Positions 7,893 through 18,537 of a stretch of 46,585 bases of DNA are shown in pieces. This DNA is from Fibrobacter succinogenes (GTDB taxonomy: Bacteria; Fibrobacterota; Fibrobacteria; Fibrobacterales; Fibrobacteraceae). The notes beneath the pieces were generated by a model, which was not told the DNA's origin, made no database searches, and saw nothing but the letters and a program-made list of their open reading frames with translations. The first letter of the stretch is position 1, and the number at the start of each line of letters is the position of its first letter. The stretch is taken from NCBI GenBank assembly GCA_902800815.1, contig CADCGB010000031.1, forward strand, positions 1 to 46,585. Direction: 5' to 3'. The position numbers and the translations under genes were made by a program.

Positions 7893-9154
7893 ACGTACAG
7901 ATAATCGTTAAGGACGGGCTGTAGACCTTCGCCCGAAATATCGCCGTACATATCGTTGAAGCTGCGAGAGTCGTTGATTTCGAACTGCTCGTCGCCACCT
8001 TCGCCGTCATCGTGACCGCTGTACTTGCTCTCGTGGTCGCCAATGCCCGTCGAAACGCCGGCGGAAACCTTCGTCGCAGCGATTTTCACGATGCCGTTGC
8101 GGAATTCCTTGCTTTCGCGACTCGAGACCGTGATGCCCACGAACGGGAGGAAGATGCGGTAGGCGCAGAGCACCTGGCAGAGTTCCTTCTCATGAACGTC
8201 GAGCGGGTCGATCTTGTCGTTGTTGATGATGGGGCGCAGTCTCGGGCAGCTGAGACTCATCTCGGCGTGCGGATACTTCTTTTGCAGATAGTAGACGTGC
8301 AGCGCGGATGCGAGAGCATCGCGGCGGAAGTCCGAGAGGCCGAGGAGTGCGGAGAACGCGACACCGCGCATGCCCGCCATGAGGGCGCGTTCCTGCGAGT
8401 CGAAGCGGTACGGGAATACACGCTTGTGGCCAAGCAGGTGGAGCTTTTCAAAACGTACCTTGTCGTAGGTTTCCTGGAAGACGGTCACGTAGTCCACACC
8501 GCATTCATGCAGGTAGCGGTATTCGTCGACGTTGACCGGGTAGACTTCCACGCCCACCATGCGGAAATACTTGCGGGCCAACTTACAGGCCTCGCCGATA
8601 TACTCTACGCTGCTCTTCGCGCGGCTTTCGCCGGTGAGAATCAGGATTTCTTCCATGCCACTGTCGGCGATGACCTTCATCTCGTGCTCAATCTGCTCCA
8701 TCGTGAGCTGCATGCGCTTGATGTGGTTGTAGCAGTTGAACCCGCAATAGACGCAATAGTTTTCGCAATAGTTCGCAATGTAGAGCGGCGTGAAAAAGTA
8801 GACGTTGTTGCCGAAGTGCTTGCTCGTCTCAATTTTCGCCTTCGCGGCCATCTGTTCCAGGTAAGGGGCGGCCGCCGGAGAAAGGAGCGCCTTGAAGTCT
8901 TCGAGCGTGCAGCGTTCATGTTCCAGGGCGCGCTTCACGTCCTTGCCAGTGTACTTGGAATAATCGTAGTTCTCGGATTCGGAGAGGACCTTGTCGGCGA
9001 TGTCCGACTGGATGACTTCCATGCCGGGCAGATAATCCATGATGTTCGTGCGGGCGCTCGGGTCCGTCTCTATGCGGTGCTTCTTCGCGAGCGCGCCTTC
9101 CGAAAGGTTTCCGGAATCGAACAGGTAGTTGTTGTCTTTTCTTTCGCTTTCCAT
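7889..9154 (-). CDS. thiH: 2-iminoacetate synthase (tyrosine lyase)
   Basis: Radical-SAM enzyme that cleaves tyrosine to 2-iminoacetate (dehydroglycine) and p-cresol for thiamine thiazole synthesis; oxygen-sensitive, as expected in an anaerobe. The 421-residue protein has the radical-SAM cluster motif C-E-N-Y-C-V-Y-C (CX3CX2C), the G-E-S motif, and the C-terminal half expected for ThiH (L-S-C-P-R-L-R-P, then a region with S-x-G and the terminal Y-L-Y-V). It is somewhat longer than the roughly 375 residues usual for ThiH, mostly through an N-terminal extension. It follows thiG by 24 bp on the same strand. Its 3' end is the source of the remnant at 6937-6969. Confidence 0.96.
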   Translation of the reverse strand: MESERKDNNYLFDSGNLSEGALAKKHRIETDPSARTNIMDYLPGMEVIQSDIADKVLSESENYDYSKYTGKDVKRALEHERCTLEDFKALLSPAAAPYLEQMAAKAKIETSKHFGNNVYFFTPLYIANYCENYCVYCGFNCYNHIKRMQLTMEQIEHEMKVIADSGMEEILILTGESRAKSSVEYIGEACKLARKYFRMVGVEVYPVNVDEYRYLHECGVDYVTVFQETYDKVRFEKLHLLGHKRVFPYRFDSQERALMAGMRGVAFSALLGLSDFRRDALASALHVYYLQKKYPHAEMSLSCPRLRPIINNDKIDPLDVHEKELCQVLCAYRIFLPFVGITVSSRESKEFRNGIVKIAATKVSAGVSTGIGDHESKYSGHDDGEGGDEQFEINDSRSFNDMYGDISGEGLQPVLNDYLYV

Positions 9155-9178
9155 CTTTATGCCTGCGACAGATAGCCG

Positions 9179-9946
9179 TTAATCGCGGAGGAAACCCGTG
9201 AGCGGGTCGGACGCGGAAGCGCCGCGCGTGAGAACGCGCCCAAGGCCTGCGAGGTAGGCCTTGCGACCCGCCTCGATAGCAAGCTTGAAACTTTGGGCCA
9301 TCATAGGCAAGTCGCCCGCAGTGGCAAGCGCCGTATTCGCCATGATAGCGGCGGCACCCATCTCCATCGCGGCACATGCTTCGGAAGGCTTGCCGATACC
9401 CGCATCCACAATGATGGGCAATTCAATTTCATCAATCAGAATCTGGATGAACTCACGTGTGGAAAGGCCCTTGTTGCTGCCAATCGGGGCGGCAAGAGGC
9501 ATCACGGCTGCGGCACCCGCGTTAGCGAGGTCGCGCGCCACGTTCAAATCCGGGTACATATACGGCATCACCACGAAACCCTCCTTCGCGAGGGTTTCGG
9601 TCGCCTTGATTGTCTCGTAGTTATCGGGAAGCAGGTACTTCGTGTCGCGCATGATTTCGATCTTGACGAAATCACCGCAGCCGAGCTCGCGGGAAAGGCG
9701 CGCGATGCGGACCGCCTCGTCGGCGGTGCGGGCGCCGGACGTATTCGGCAACAGCGTCACGCCCTTCGGAATGTAGTCAAGGATATTCTCGTGATCCTTA
9801 GTGTTCGCACGGCGCACCGCCAGGGTCACAATCTGTGCCCCCGCATCGCGCACCGCGGCTTCAATCAATTTCAGGGAATACTTTCCAGAACCCAGGATAA
9901 AGCGGGATGTAAATTCATGCCCGCCAATTATCAACTTATCTTCCAT
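9179..9946 (-). CDS. thiG: Thiazole synthase
   Basis: Condenses deoxyxylulose 5-phosphate, dehydroglycine and ThiS-thiocarboxylate to the thiamine thiazole. The 255-residue length and sequence are typical: [16 protein letters not shown] near the start, V-T-L-A-V-R-R, L-P-N-T-S-G, the V-K-I-E-I segment with the Schiff-base Lys, the M-P-L-A-A-P-I-G-S phosphate loop, and [11 protein letters not shown]. An AGAAGG Shine-Dalgarno lies 5 nt before the ATG. It is the promoter-proximal gene of thiG-thiH. No thiS, thiC or thiD is in the window, and there is no room for a TPP riboswitch in the 35-bp gap to mscS. Confidence 0.96.
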   Translation of the reverse strand: MEDKLIIGGHEFTSRFILGSGKYSLKLIEAAVRDAGAQIVTLAVRRANTKDHENILDYIPKGVTLLPNTSGARTADEAVRIARLSRELGCGDFVKIEIMRDTKYLLPDNYETIKATETLAKEGFVVMPYMYPDLNVARDLANAGAAAVMPLAAPIGSNKGLSTREFIQILIDEIELPIIVDAGIGKPSEACAAMEMGAAAIMANTALATAGDLPMMAQSFKLAIEAGRKAYLAGLGRVLTRGASASDPLTGFLRD

Positions 9947-9981
9947 ATTGCCTTCTTTTTAGCAAGGCTAAATATAGAAAA

Positions 9982-10878
9982 TTAACGGTTAAGGTTAATC
10001 TTGACTCCGTTCAGGGTAACCTCATCCTGCACGAGGTCGTCAAAGTCCGGTTCACGATTATTCGCACCGGCAGCCAGGTCTTCTTCCTTAACCAAGTGGA
10101 CAACACGCTGCGGGAACGGAATCTCGATCTTGTGCTCATCGAGCACATCCTTGATAATTCTTGAATACTTGCGCTTGAGTTCGTAGTACTCGAACGTGCG
10201 GACCCACACCCAGACCACGACATTTATCGAGCTATCGGCATAGCTGCTCACGAAGAACTTCGGAGGCGGAACCTTCAGGAAGCTCGCCTCCTGCTCGACC
10301 ATCCTGCGCAGGGCACAGAACACCACGTCGAGCGACGAATCGTAAGAAACACCAATCTCGATATCGAGCCTGCGAATGGGATTGCGGGCATAGTTCACAA
10401 TGGGCGCCCCCCAGAGCGACCTGTTCGGAGCCGACACGGCAATACCCTCGAACGTCTCGAGTGTCGTATTGAAAAGGCCGATAGCACAAATCTTGCCCTT
10501 GATAGAGCCGCATTCAATGTAGTCACCCGCGACAAAAGGGCGCAAGAAGAGCAGCAGCAAGCCAGAAGCAATGTTCGCTAACGTATCCTTGAGGGCAAGA
10601 CCCACCGCAAGGCTCGCTGCACCGAGCATCGCCAGAAGGCCATTGGTATTCACACCCAAAATATTGAGCGCAACCAAAAGCCCCACGGCATAGGTGGTGT
10701 ACTTGACAAGGTCAGAGACAAGGGGCGTCGCCGCACGGTCAAAACCATGCTTTTCAGCGCGCTTGAGGAACAAACGGAAGGACTTGTTAAAAAGCCAGAT
10801 TGCGACTATTAAAAGAGCTACGAGCAGCAACTGCTCGATTATCGAATCCTTCGGTATGAGTTCTCTTAACTTTTCCAC
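9982..10878 (-). CDS. MscS-type mechanosensitive ion channel
   Basis: Small-conductance mechanosensitive channel, inner membrane, releasing osmolytes on hypo-osmotic shock. From GTG 10878 it is 298 residues, close to E. coli MscS. Membrane segments lie near residues 14-32 and 58-78. The pore helix TM3 is clear: A-M-L-G-A-A-S-L-A-V-G-L-A-L-K-D-T-L-A-N-I, followed by G-L-L-L-L-F-L-R-P-F, then the beta domain (G-D-Y-I-E ... T-T-L-E-T-F-E-G ... P-N-R-S-L). The open frame extends 26 codons further to 10956, but that part is polar and family-unlike, and a TAGATT box lies 7 nt before the GTG I chose. The C-terminus carries an acidic tail. Confidence 0.92.
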   Translation of the reverse strand: MEKLRELIPKDSIIEQLLLVALLIVAIWLFNKSFRLFLKRAEKHGFDRAATPLVSDLVKYTTYAVGLLVALNILGVNTNGLLAMLGAASLAVGLALKDTLANIASGLLLLFLRPFVAGDYIECGSIKGKICAIGLFNTTLETFEGIAVSAPNRSLWGAPIVNYARNPIRRLDIEIGVSYDSSLDVVFCALRRMVEQEASFLKVPPPKFFVSSYADSSINVVVWVWVRTFEYYELKRKYSRIIKDVLDEHKIEIPFPQRVVHLVKEEDLAAGANNREPDFDDLVQDEVTLNGVKINLNR

Positions 10879-10989
10879 GATACCAAATCTAACAATATTT
10901 TTAGGCAAAAAGGAGCACGGGGACGCATTGGGCCTTGCTTGTATGACCCCGCTCACAGGCCCAAGAACAAAGTGTGTTCCAGATTACAA

Positions 10990-11018
10990 AAAATCCCCCG
11001 GCAAAGCCGAGGGATTTT
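10990..11018. terminator. Bidirectional terminator hairpin between mdh and mscS
   Basis: Arms 10990-11002 and 11006-11018 pair (AAAATCCC plus CGGC) with one C/A mismatch and a 3-nt loop. There is an A-run on one side and T-run on the other. It is positioned to end the mdh transcript. Confidence 0.75.
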
Positions 11019-11021
11019 ATC

Positions 11022-11059
11022 ATGGATTCTATCGAGGCTTCGCCTCTCCAGAATGACAT
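11022..11059 (-). repeat. Hairpin repeat, copy A
   Basis: Member of a dispersed family whose minus-strand reading starts ATGTCATTCTGGAG and ends GATAGAATCCAT. The outer arms ATTCT/AGAAT and inner arms GAGGC/GCCTC pair around a GAA loop. Related copies lie at 32487, 38231, 40565 and 46276. Confidence 0.7.
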
Positions 11060-11069
11060 TTTTTATAGA

Positions 11070-12748
<1,679 letters not shown>

Positions 12749-13592
12749 AGGGCAACAATTTCTCCATTATTTGATGGTGAATGATATGGCCGCCGTTCAG
12801 GACCTGAATGCGCACCTTAGGTAAAGCAGGGACCGCGAAGGCAAGATCGCCCAGCAGGTCCAAAATCTTGTGGCAGGCGGGTTCTTCCGCCATGCGGTAA
12901 CGGGGCGGTTCGGCACCCCCCAAAAGCATCCCGCAGGTTTCGTCGACTCCGGCGAGGAGGCCCTGTGCACGGGCCTTCGCATAGTCATCGCCAAATATAA
13001 ACGTGCGGGCCGAAAACGCGCGGTAGAGGTCCTCCGCGGAATAGACCGCGAAGCTGGCCGCAGAACTAAAGCCGTCATCGCGGGTAATCTCGTACTCCAC
13101 CTCGAACGTATCGGAGGGCGAAACACTCACCCGCCCGCGCGGGAATTCCAGCGTAAAGTCCACCGGGGCGTCGTAGAAGCGAAGGGGCTCGGGCACACCG
13201 GCGACCTTCCTCAGGGCGTGAAAGAATGGCAGCGCGCTCCCGTCCATCATAGGGAGTTCGGCCAACGCACCATCTGCATTTCCAGGCGCGATACGCACGT
13301 CAAAGCGCTGGCTCGGCCACATGAGGAACACGGGCGCCAGGTGCTCTGTAGAACCGAGAACAAGCGGGCAGTGCAGGCCCGGTTTCGAATAAATTGCGGT
13401 CCGGGCCACGCGGTAACCAAGCTCGCCGTAGCACTTCAGGGAATCGGTCGAATAGAAAAGTTCATCGCCCACATACCAGGCAACCCGAGGTGCCCTGTTC
13501 GGGTCCTTCTCGAGGACATCCACGCGAAGGCTAGCCCGCGGGAACGAGAGCGAAGGCGATACAAAATCAATGCTCTTGAATGCAGGCATCCG

Positions 13593-14636
13593 CTACTTTT
13601 TCCCCATCTGACGGAGGCGCACCATCGAGCGGCGCCATACCGTAATCTCTTCGGCGGGGAAACCCGATACGGTGAGCCCCGCAGGAATGCTCTTGGTGAC
13701 GCCCGCCTTTGCGGCAATACGGCAACCCTTCCCGAGCGTAAGGTGGTTCGCAACCTGCGCGCCACCCGCAAGTTCGACATCGTCCTCAACCGTCACGGAG
13801 CCCGCGAGCCCCGACTGCGATGCCATAAAGATGTTGTTCCCGAGGCGGCAGTTGTGAGCCACCTGCACGAAGGAATCAAAGTGGCAGTTGTCGCCGATGG
13901 TCGTCGGCGAAAGGAACCCGGCAGCAACCACCGAGTTCGCCCCGAAGCTGCAACCGCGCCCGATGCGCACGCCCGCAAGGTGCGGGACCGGCCGGCGCCT
14001 GCCCTCATACTCATAGAATCCAAACCCGCGCGACCCGATAACGGCGCCCGCCTGAAACACGCAGTCATCGCCCACGACTACATTCGGGTAAACAGTCACG
14101 TTCGCCTCGAGCACGCAGTTTGCGCCGAGCGTAGCCCCGCGCATCACCACGCAGCCCGGGCCCACGACGGCGTTCTCGCCCACGCGACCTTCGACAACGG
14201 CGCTCGCATGCACGCGGGCAGACGGCGCAATAAACGGCGCACCCGCAGAATCATCGCCGGCACAGTCATTACCTGCAATAGAATTCGCAAACTTTTCCAA
14301 GAACTGTACCATCGCATGGTACGGATTATCCACAGGAACAATACAGCCCACACCGGGCGCGAATTTCTTACCCGATGCAGCGGCATCTTCCACCGCAGGC
14401 ATAATACTGCGCGGCACAAACAGCAATCCAATGCACACGTTATCGAGCAGCGAAGATGCAAAACCGTTCGCATTTGTTGCACTCTTCACGGTATCGCCCA
14501 GCCAGAAACTCGCATCGCCGGGCCCCGCCAAGTCAACGGAGGCAAAGCCCGTAATTTCGGTACTTGGCGCGACCCGCAACACGGCACCTTCGGACTTAAT
14601 CCAGTCCAGAACAGCAGAAATGGCAACAGGCTTCAC
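13593..14636 (-). CDS. lpxD: UDP-3-O-(3-hydroxyacyl)glucosamine N-acyltransferase
   Basis: Third step of lipid A synthesis: transfers a 3-hydroxyacyl chain from ACP to UDP-3-O-acylglucosamine. The 347-residue length fits the family. An N-terminal uridine-binding domain (about 1-110) is followed by a long left-handed beta-helix of hexapeptide repeats (about 120-310), with G-S-R-G-F-G-F-Y and F-V-Q-V-A-H-N-C-R-L-G-N holding the likely catalytic His, and a helical C-terminus (W-R-R-S-M-V-R-L-R-Q-M). The start is GTG 14636, directly after the TAG of the lipid kinase gene. Confidence 0.94.
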   Translation of the reverse strand: MKPVAISAVLDWIKSEGAVLRVAPSTEITGFASVDLAGPGDASFWLGDTVKSATNANGFASSLLDNVCIGLLFVPRSIMPAVEDAAASGKKFAPGVGCIVPVDNPYHAMVQFLEKFANSIAGNDCAGDDSAGAPFIAPSARVHASAVVEGRVGENAVVGPGCVVMRGATLGANCVLEANVTVYPNVVVGDDCVFQAGAVIGSRGFGFYEYEGRRRPVPHLAGVRIGRGCSFGANSVVAAGFLSPTTIGDNCHFDSFVQVAHNCRLGNNIFMASQSGLAGSVTVEDDVELAGGAQVANHLTLGKGCRIAAKAGVTKSIPAGLTVSGFPAEEITVWRRSMVRLRQMGKK

Positions 14637-15596
14637 CTAATCCCCCAACTTCAACATCTGCACCTGAGCCGCAAACTCGATCGAAACGGATTCGCCCAGT
14701 TTGCCGCTCATGTCCTCGCCATCGAGCTGCAAGAACTCGTTCTGCGGTACGGTGAGCGAAAGCGAATGCACCTTCACCGACTTGAGGAAATGCTTCTTGA
14801 ACAGGAACCCCACCAGCGGCAGGTTCCCTATGGCAATGGCGAGCAGGAACAGCGGCATGGAAGGCACGTCCACCACTTCCAAAAAACCGTCCGCCATGTT
14901 GGAGCGGTAGAACGGGTTGGCGCCGCTCGCAAAACTCGGGATATTCCCCACGATTACGGTGCGGTGCCCCGTAAGGTCGCTCGTATGTGATTTGCCGTAC
15001 TTGTCCACATAGCGGAGCACGCAGGCGCCCAGCCGGTAGTTCCTGTCGGCAAAGAAGCGACGCACGTAATGCAGCTTGTTCGCGATTACGGAATTCGAAG
15101 ATATCGCGCCAGTCGCGCGGTCCCGGTTAAAGTCGTGCGCGATGCGGGCATCGATGCCACCCGAAAAGTAGTTCGCGAGGGCGTACTTGCCGTTCACCTT
15201 CCAGATATCGAACGGAGCCGCCGGAGCACGCAGGAGGCGCCTCACCAGGAACAGCAGGCCCTGGTCCACAAAGGGCTTGTAGAGGTGGAGCACGCGGGCC
15301 AGGTCATTGCCCGTACCCAGCGGGATAAGCCCTATCCTCACCTTGGTCGCAAAGCCGGATTCCAGCATCGTCGATAGCACCGCAGAAACAGTCCCGTCGC
15401 CACCGACGGCAATAAGCGTCTCGGTCGATGCAAGCGCTTCCAGAATCTGGTCCTTCATGCGCTCGTACTGCGTAAATTCCGCCTTCCAGTCATCGGCGGC
15501 AAAGCCCATGGATTCCATGATCTCGGGCAGGAACTGGTGGATTATCTTCCCCTGTCCGCCGCCACTAATCGGGTTGATAAGAAAGTAGAACTTCAT
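14637..15596 (-). CDS. Diacylglycerol kinase-family lipid kinase
   Basis: Cytoplasmic or membrane-associated lipid kinase of the DAGK catalytic family (YegS/DgkB-like), 319 residues. Motifs: N-P-I-S-G-G-G-Q-G-K at the start, the G-G-D-G-T-V-S nucleotide loop, and L-I-P-L-G-T-G-N-D-L-A-R-V, all intact. The substrate (diacylglycerol, ceramide-like lipid or other) cannot be read from sequence. The frame extends 27 codons upstream to 15677, but the family N-terminus starts at ATG 15596 and the upstream part overlaps the preceding gene. It sits between a gamma-carbonic-anhydrase-like gene and lpxD in one operon, suggesting phospholipid or glycolipid turnover tied to envelope growth. Confidence 0.92.
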   Translation of the reverse strand: MKFYFLINPISGGGQGKIIHQFLPEIMESMGFAADDWKAEFTQYERMKDQILEALASTETLIAVGGDGTVSAVLSTMLESGFATKVRIGLIPLGTGNDLARVLHLYKPFVDQGLLFLVRRLLRAPAAPFDIWKVNGKYALANYFSGGIDARIAHDFNRDRATGAISSNSVIANKLHYVRRFFADRNYRLGACVLRYVDKYGKSHTSDLTGHRTVIVGNIPSFASGANPFYRSNMADGFLEVVDVPSMPLFLLAIAIGNLPLVGFLFKKHFLKSVKVHSLSLTVPQNEFLQLDGEDMSGKLGESVSIEFAAQVQMLKLGD

Positions 15597-15600
15597 GCCA

Positions 15601-16119
15601 TTACCCGTTCCCGCGCAAGAGCATGTCCTTGATTTCGACGTAGCGTTGCATTCCCCCGCAGACCTTTTCCAGTTCATCTACGGTAAGTTCGCGCACCACA
15701 TGTGCCGGCGAACCCACGACCAGCGAGTTTTCGGGGAACTCCTTCCCCTGCGTCACCACGGCACCCGCACCCACGATACAGTTCTTCTTGATATGCGCGC
15801 CATCCATCACGATGGCTCCCATCCCGATAAGCACGTTATCGTCGATAGTGCAGGCATGCAAGACAGCGTTATGGCCCACAGTCACCTCGTTCCCGATAAT
15901 CGTCGGGACGTCCGTCGACACATGAACCGTAACGTTATCCTGGATATTCGTGCGCTCGCCCACCCGTATCGGGGCAAGGTCGCCACGCAGCACTGCATTG
16001 TAGAACACAGAGGAATCGTCGCCCACGTAGACCTCGCCCACGAGGCATGCCCCGTCAGCAACAAATACACGGTTCCCGAGTTCCGGGCACTTACCATCCA
16101 ATTCTACAATTCTAGCCAT
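15601..16119 (-). CDS. Gamma-carbonic-anhydrase-like hexapeptide protein
   Basis: A 172-residue trimeric beta-helix protein of the gamma-carbonic anhydrase-like (YrdA/PaaY) family. The helix is built of hexapeptide turns such as I-G-N-E-V-T, V-G-H-N-A-V and I-D-D-N-V-L. The three metal-binding His expected for the family appear in V-T-V-H-V, V-G-H-N and V-L-H-A. Activity may be carbonic anhydrase or an undetermined metal-dependent function; many homologs are uncharacterised. It is the first gene of the operon leading to the lipid kinase, lpxD, lpxC and fabZ, with a TATACA box 8 nt before the ATG and no Shine-Dalgarno. Confidence 0.9.
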   Translation of the reverse strand: MARIVELDGKCPELGNRVFVADGACLVGEVYVGDDSSVFYNAVLRGDLAPIRVGERTNIQDNVTVHVSTDVPTIIGNEVTVGHNAVLHACTIDDNVLIGMGAIVMDGAHIKKNCIVGAGAVVTQGKEFPENSLVVGSPAHVVRELTVDELEKVCGGMQRYVEIKDMLLRGNG

Positions 16120-16173
16120 GCCCCCAATGTATAATTATTCAGGGCATTAAAATTGTTCACAAAATAAAAAAGC

Positions 16174-16196
16174 CGCGTTTTCCCGTAGAAAACGCG
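16174..16196 (-). terminator. Terminator after the 173-residue membrane protein gene
   Basis: Perfect 9-bp stem (16174-16182 with 16188-16196), 5-nt loop, followed on the minus strand by a T-rich tract. Confidence 0.8.
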
Positions 16197-16218
16197 ACAT
16201 TCAAACAAAAACGGCTGC

Positions 16219-16740
16219 TTACTTCGCAATCGCCGCGATGGATTCCCAGTGTTTCTTGTCGTCGCGGGTCAAGAACATCGCTCCGCTGTATTCCTTCACG
16301 ATGGTCGTGGCCTTCGCCGTATCGCCGTCCTCAAGTGCATCCTTCGCATCCTGGAGCAAGTCCTTCTGGGCGCTGCGCATGTCGGTAATGGCACCCAGGC
16401 GGTCCTGGCGCAAGATTTCCATCGAGTCGCTCACGAAACCGAGGTCCCACGTGCTCTCGTAGCAGGTCTCCGCCTCCAGGTACTTCGCGGCCTCGCCCGC
16501 AACGGCAAGCTCGTACATGGAATTGCACGCAGCGAACGTCTCGGCGCTCTTCCTCTTCGCGTACTGGTAGTACTGGTAGCCACCCACGATAAGGGCAATC
16601 ACCACCAGGAGGAACACACCGTCCTGCCAGCCCATGATGGGCCCGGTCGGCATTTTCGGGCGGCCGTTTACGGTCTCGCCGGCTTCGAGTTTTTCTTCGG
16701 CTTCGTCAAATGGGCTTTTCCCGTTCAAGAAACTAACCAT
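16219..16740 (-). CDS. Hypothetical single-span membrane protein
   Basis: A 173-residue protein I cannot assign. One transmembrane segment (about residues 42-58) is preceded by a short acidic cytoplasmic region and followed by a helical, Ala/Asp/Glu-rich domain of about 110 residues with two Cys (near C-N-S-M and T-C-Y-E) and a regular D-A-K-D-A-L-E-D-G-D-T-A-K-A pattern that resembles a TPR-like helix pair. It lies 8 bp after sufE and has its own GGGAG Shine-Dalgarno; a terminator follows it. By position it is the last gene of the reductase-sufE unit. Probably membrane-anchored with the helical domain outside. Confidence 0.75.
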   Translation of the reverse strand: MVSFLNGKSPFDEAEEKLEAGETVNGRPKMPTGPIMGWQDGVFLLVVIALIVGGYQYYQYAKRKSAETFAACNSMYELAVAGEAAKYLEAETCYESTWDLGFVSDSMEILRQDRLGAITDMRSAQKDLLQDAKDALEDGDTAKATTIVKEYSGAMFLTRDDKKHWESIAAIAK

Positions 16741-16748
16741 AATTCTCC

Positions 16749-17195
16749 CTATTTTTTGGCTAACGCGCTATAGACGCGCGCATACAGATAAATTTGTTTC
16801 ACGAGGCTTGCAAACCCGTTGGAACGGGTCGGAGAAAGCCCCACGTTAAGGCCGATGTCCTGGAAGAACACCGGGTCGAGCGAAAGAATCTCGCTCGGGG
16901 CAAGATCGTTGTAAACCTTGAGCGCAAGCGCACCCAGGCCACGGCTGATAAGCGGGTTCGTGGTACCGCCTTCCACATCCATCTCGAAATGGATGACCTC
17001 GCCCGTAAACTTGGGCACGAGGTACATCGTGGAGGCGCAACCCTGGATAATGAACTTCTCGTCCTTGAGGCTTGCATCCATACCCTGATGAGCACGCGCA
17101 AGGTCAAGCAGGTACTTCCACTTGTCATCGGGGTCGCTGAACGAAGCGAACTTCGCGCGAACTTCCTCAATCCTTTCTGCAATAGTACCCGACAT
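16749..17195 (-). CDS. sufE: Cysteine desulfuration protein SufE family
   Basis: Accepts persulfide sulfur from a SufS-type cysteine desulfurase and passes it to the SufBCD scaffold. The 148-residue length, the conserved I-Q-G-C-A-S motif with the sulfur-accepting Cys53, and the downstream S-R-G-L-G-A-L-A and L-S-P-T-R-S-N-G-F patterns all match SufE. A GTG at 17204 is possible, but AGGTGA there looks like the Shine-Dalgarno for ATG 17195. It follows the flavoprotein gene directly, not the other suf genes: sufB lies 20 kb away on the opposite strand. Confidence 0.92.
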   Translation of the reverse strand: MSGTIAERIEEVRAKFASFSDPDDKWKYLLDLARAHQGMDASLKDEKFIIQGCASTMYLVPKFTGEVIHFEMDVEGGTTNPLISRGLGALALKVYNDLAPSEILSLDPVFFQDIGLNVGLSPTRSNGFASLVKQIYLYARVYSALAKK

Positions 17196-17204
17196 AAGAT
17201 TCAC

Positions 17205-18407
17205 CTAGCAAATAAACGAACGCATCTTCCAGATAAGCGACGGGCATGCACGGAGGACGGTAAAGAAAATACGGAACAGTGTCTGCTTTTCGCGCGGGAG
17301 CTTGGAGAGCTTTTCGGCGGCACGGTCGAATTGGGCATCCGAAATGCTGTTGAAACCGGCCTTTGCGCGCTGCAGCTGCAGGTGCGACTTGCCGAGAGCC
17401 TTCATCCAACGTTCGAGCACAGAGCGTTCCACACGCTCCCGTTCGTCATCGGTCTTCGCGTCGAGCCATTCAATCACAGCACCGGCAACAATGGACCCGC
17501 AGAGAAGCGCTTCCACGATACCCGAGCGGCTGATGGGGTTCATGCAGCTCGCCGCATCGCCCGCCTTGAAAAGCCCGCACTTGGCCATGGGCTTTTCCGA
17601 CTGGCCACAAGCAATCATGCCGCCATACACGGCCTTCACCTTCGCCTGCGGGTAGTCCTTCGCGATAAAGTCGAGCAGCATCTTGCGGAGCGTGCCCTCG
17701 CGGCTCACGTTCTTGCCCAATACAAAACCAATATTCACTTCCACGCCATCGCGCGGGAAAATCCAGCCGTAGCCGTCCGGGAAGTCGCTCCCGAAAAAGA
17801 GTTCAATGTGCTCGCGGCTATGCTCGATGCCTTCCGCCACCGCAAAGATTGCAGGTTCCAGGTCGGTATCGCCCGACTCGATGCCCTCGAGGCACTCAAT
17901 CCCGCGGGTCAGGCGCGAACCGGGGCCCGTGGCATCCACGACTGCCTTCGCGCAGAGCGTCTCGCACTCGCCGGCCTTCGGCTGCACATCCAGGTTCCAG
18001 GAGCCATCCGCATTGCGCGAAAGTTTCTTCACCACGGTATCGAAATGGCATTCCGCCCCCACATTCACGCAGCCATCCGCAATGGAATGGTGGAACTTGG
18101 GACGGTCCAGGATCATACCGCAGTTCTTGCTGTAGAACTCGGCGCGGTAACGCTTGGGCGATGTAAAGTAGATTCCCGAGATGTCTCCACGTACCCAGGA
18201 CCGGTCTATGGGCCAAAGTTTGGAGAGCCTGTCGGCAGAAACCGCCTCAGCACAGAAAATCGGTTCCTTCCAGGGCTCCTTCTTGTCCAGGAGCAGCACC
18301 TTTTTGGAACCTCCGGCCGTTTTTGCAAACGTATAGGCGGTCATCAGGCCTGCAGGACCAGCCCCGCAGACGACCAAATCGTACGCTTGAAACTTAAAAA
18401 CGGACAT
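17205..18407 (-). CDS. FAD-dependent oxidoreductase, geranylgeranyl reductase family
   Basis: A 400-residue flavoprotein of the geranylgeranyl-reductase-like group. It starts with the FAD dinucleotide site D-L-V-V-C-G-A-G-P-A-G-L-M-T-A, has D-A-T-G-P-G-S in the middle, the family Y-G-W-I-F-P-R segment (about residue 220), and the second FAD motif G-D-A-A-S-C-M-N-P-I-S-R-S-G-I-V-E-A-L. Members reduce isoprenoid double bonds or act as other flavin hydroxylases/reductases; the substrate here is unknown. The C-terminus after about residue 330 is helical and Arg/Lys-rich. The next gene, sufE, begins within a few bases of its stop. A TATTTT box lies 10 nt before the ATG. Confidence 0.88.
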   Translation of the reverse strand: MSVFKFQAYDLVVCGAGPAGLMTAYTFAKTAGGSKKVLLLDKKEPWKEPIFCAEAVSADRLSKLWPIDRSWVRGDISGIYFTSPKRYRAEFYSKNCGMILDRPKFHHSIADGCVNVGAECHFDTVVKKLSRNADGSWNLDVQPKAGECETLCAKAVVDATGPGSRLTRGIECLEGIESGDTDLEPAIFAVAEGIEHSREHIELFFGSDFPDGYGWIFPRDGVEVNIGFVLGKNVSREGTLRKMLLDFIAKDYPQAKVKAVYGGMIACGQSEKPMAKCGLFKAGDAASCMNPISRSGIVEALLCGSIVAGAVIEWLDAKTDDERERVERSVLERWMKALGKSHLQLQRAKAGFNSISDAQFDRAAEKLSKLPREKQTLFRIFFTVLRACPSLIWKMRSFIC

Positions 18408-18537
18408 TCTAGGGCCAAAAATAGTTTTTTAAGCAAAAAAATATGGTGTTTTTTTTAAATAAGTGAGAATTTTTACTTTTTTTTAGTTATTTTAGGGCTA
18501 TAGGTTGTTTAGTTTTCCATAAAAGGAATAGTACTCT

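Noticed and set aside
8012..9175. Plus-strand open frame of 387 codons
   Set aside because: Antisense shadow of thiH, which has intact radical-SAM motifs.
9154..9178. A thiS gene between thiG and thiH
   Set aside because: The gap is only 24 bp, and no small ORF ending in Gly-Gly was found nearby.
5915..9981. TPP riboswitch upstream of thiamine genes
   Set aside because: The gaps before thiG (35 bp) and thiE show no CUGAGA-like core, and thiG has no room for one.
10879..10956. N-terminal extension of the MscS protein
   Set aside because: The extra 26 codons are polar, not family-like, and would place the start beyond a good TAGATT box that fits the GTG at 10878.
12870..14990. Long plus-strand open frame (706 codons) across lpxC-lpxD-lipid kinase
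   Set aside because: It runs antisense to three clear family genes; its composition (Arg/His-rich, no domain) is what the reverse strand of G+C-rich coding DNA gives.
16794..18458. Plus-strand open frame of 554 codons
   Set aside because: Antisense shadow of sufE and the flavoprotein reductase; no start signal and no recognisable domain.
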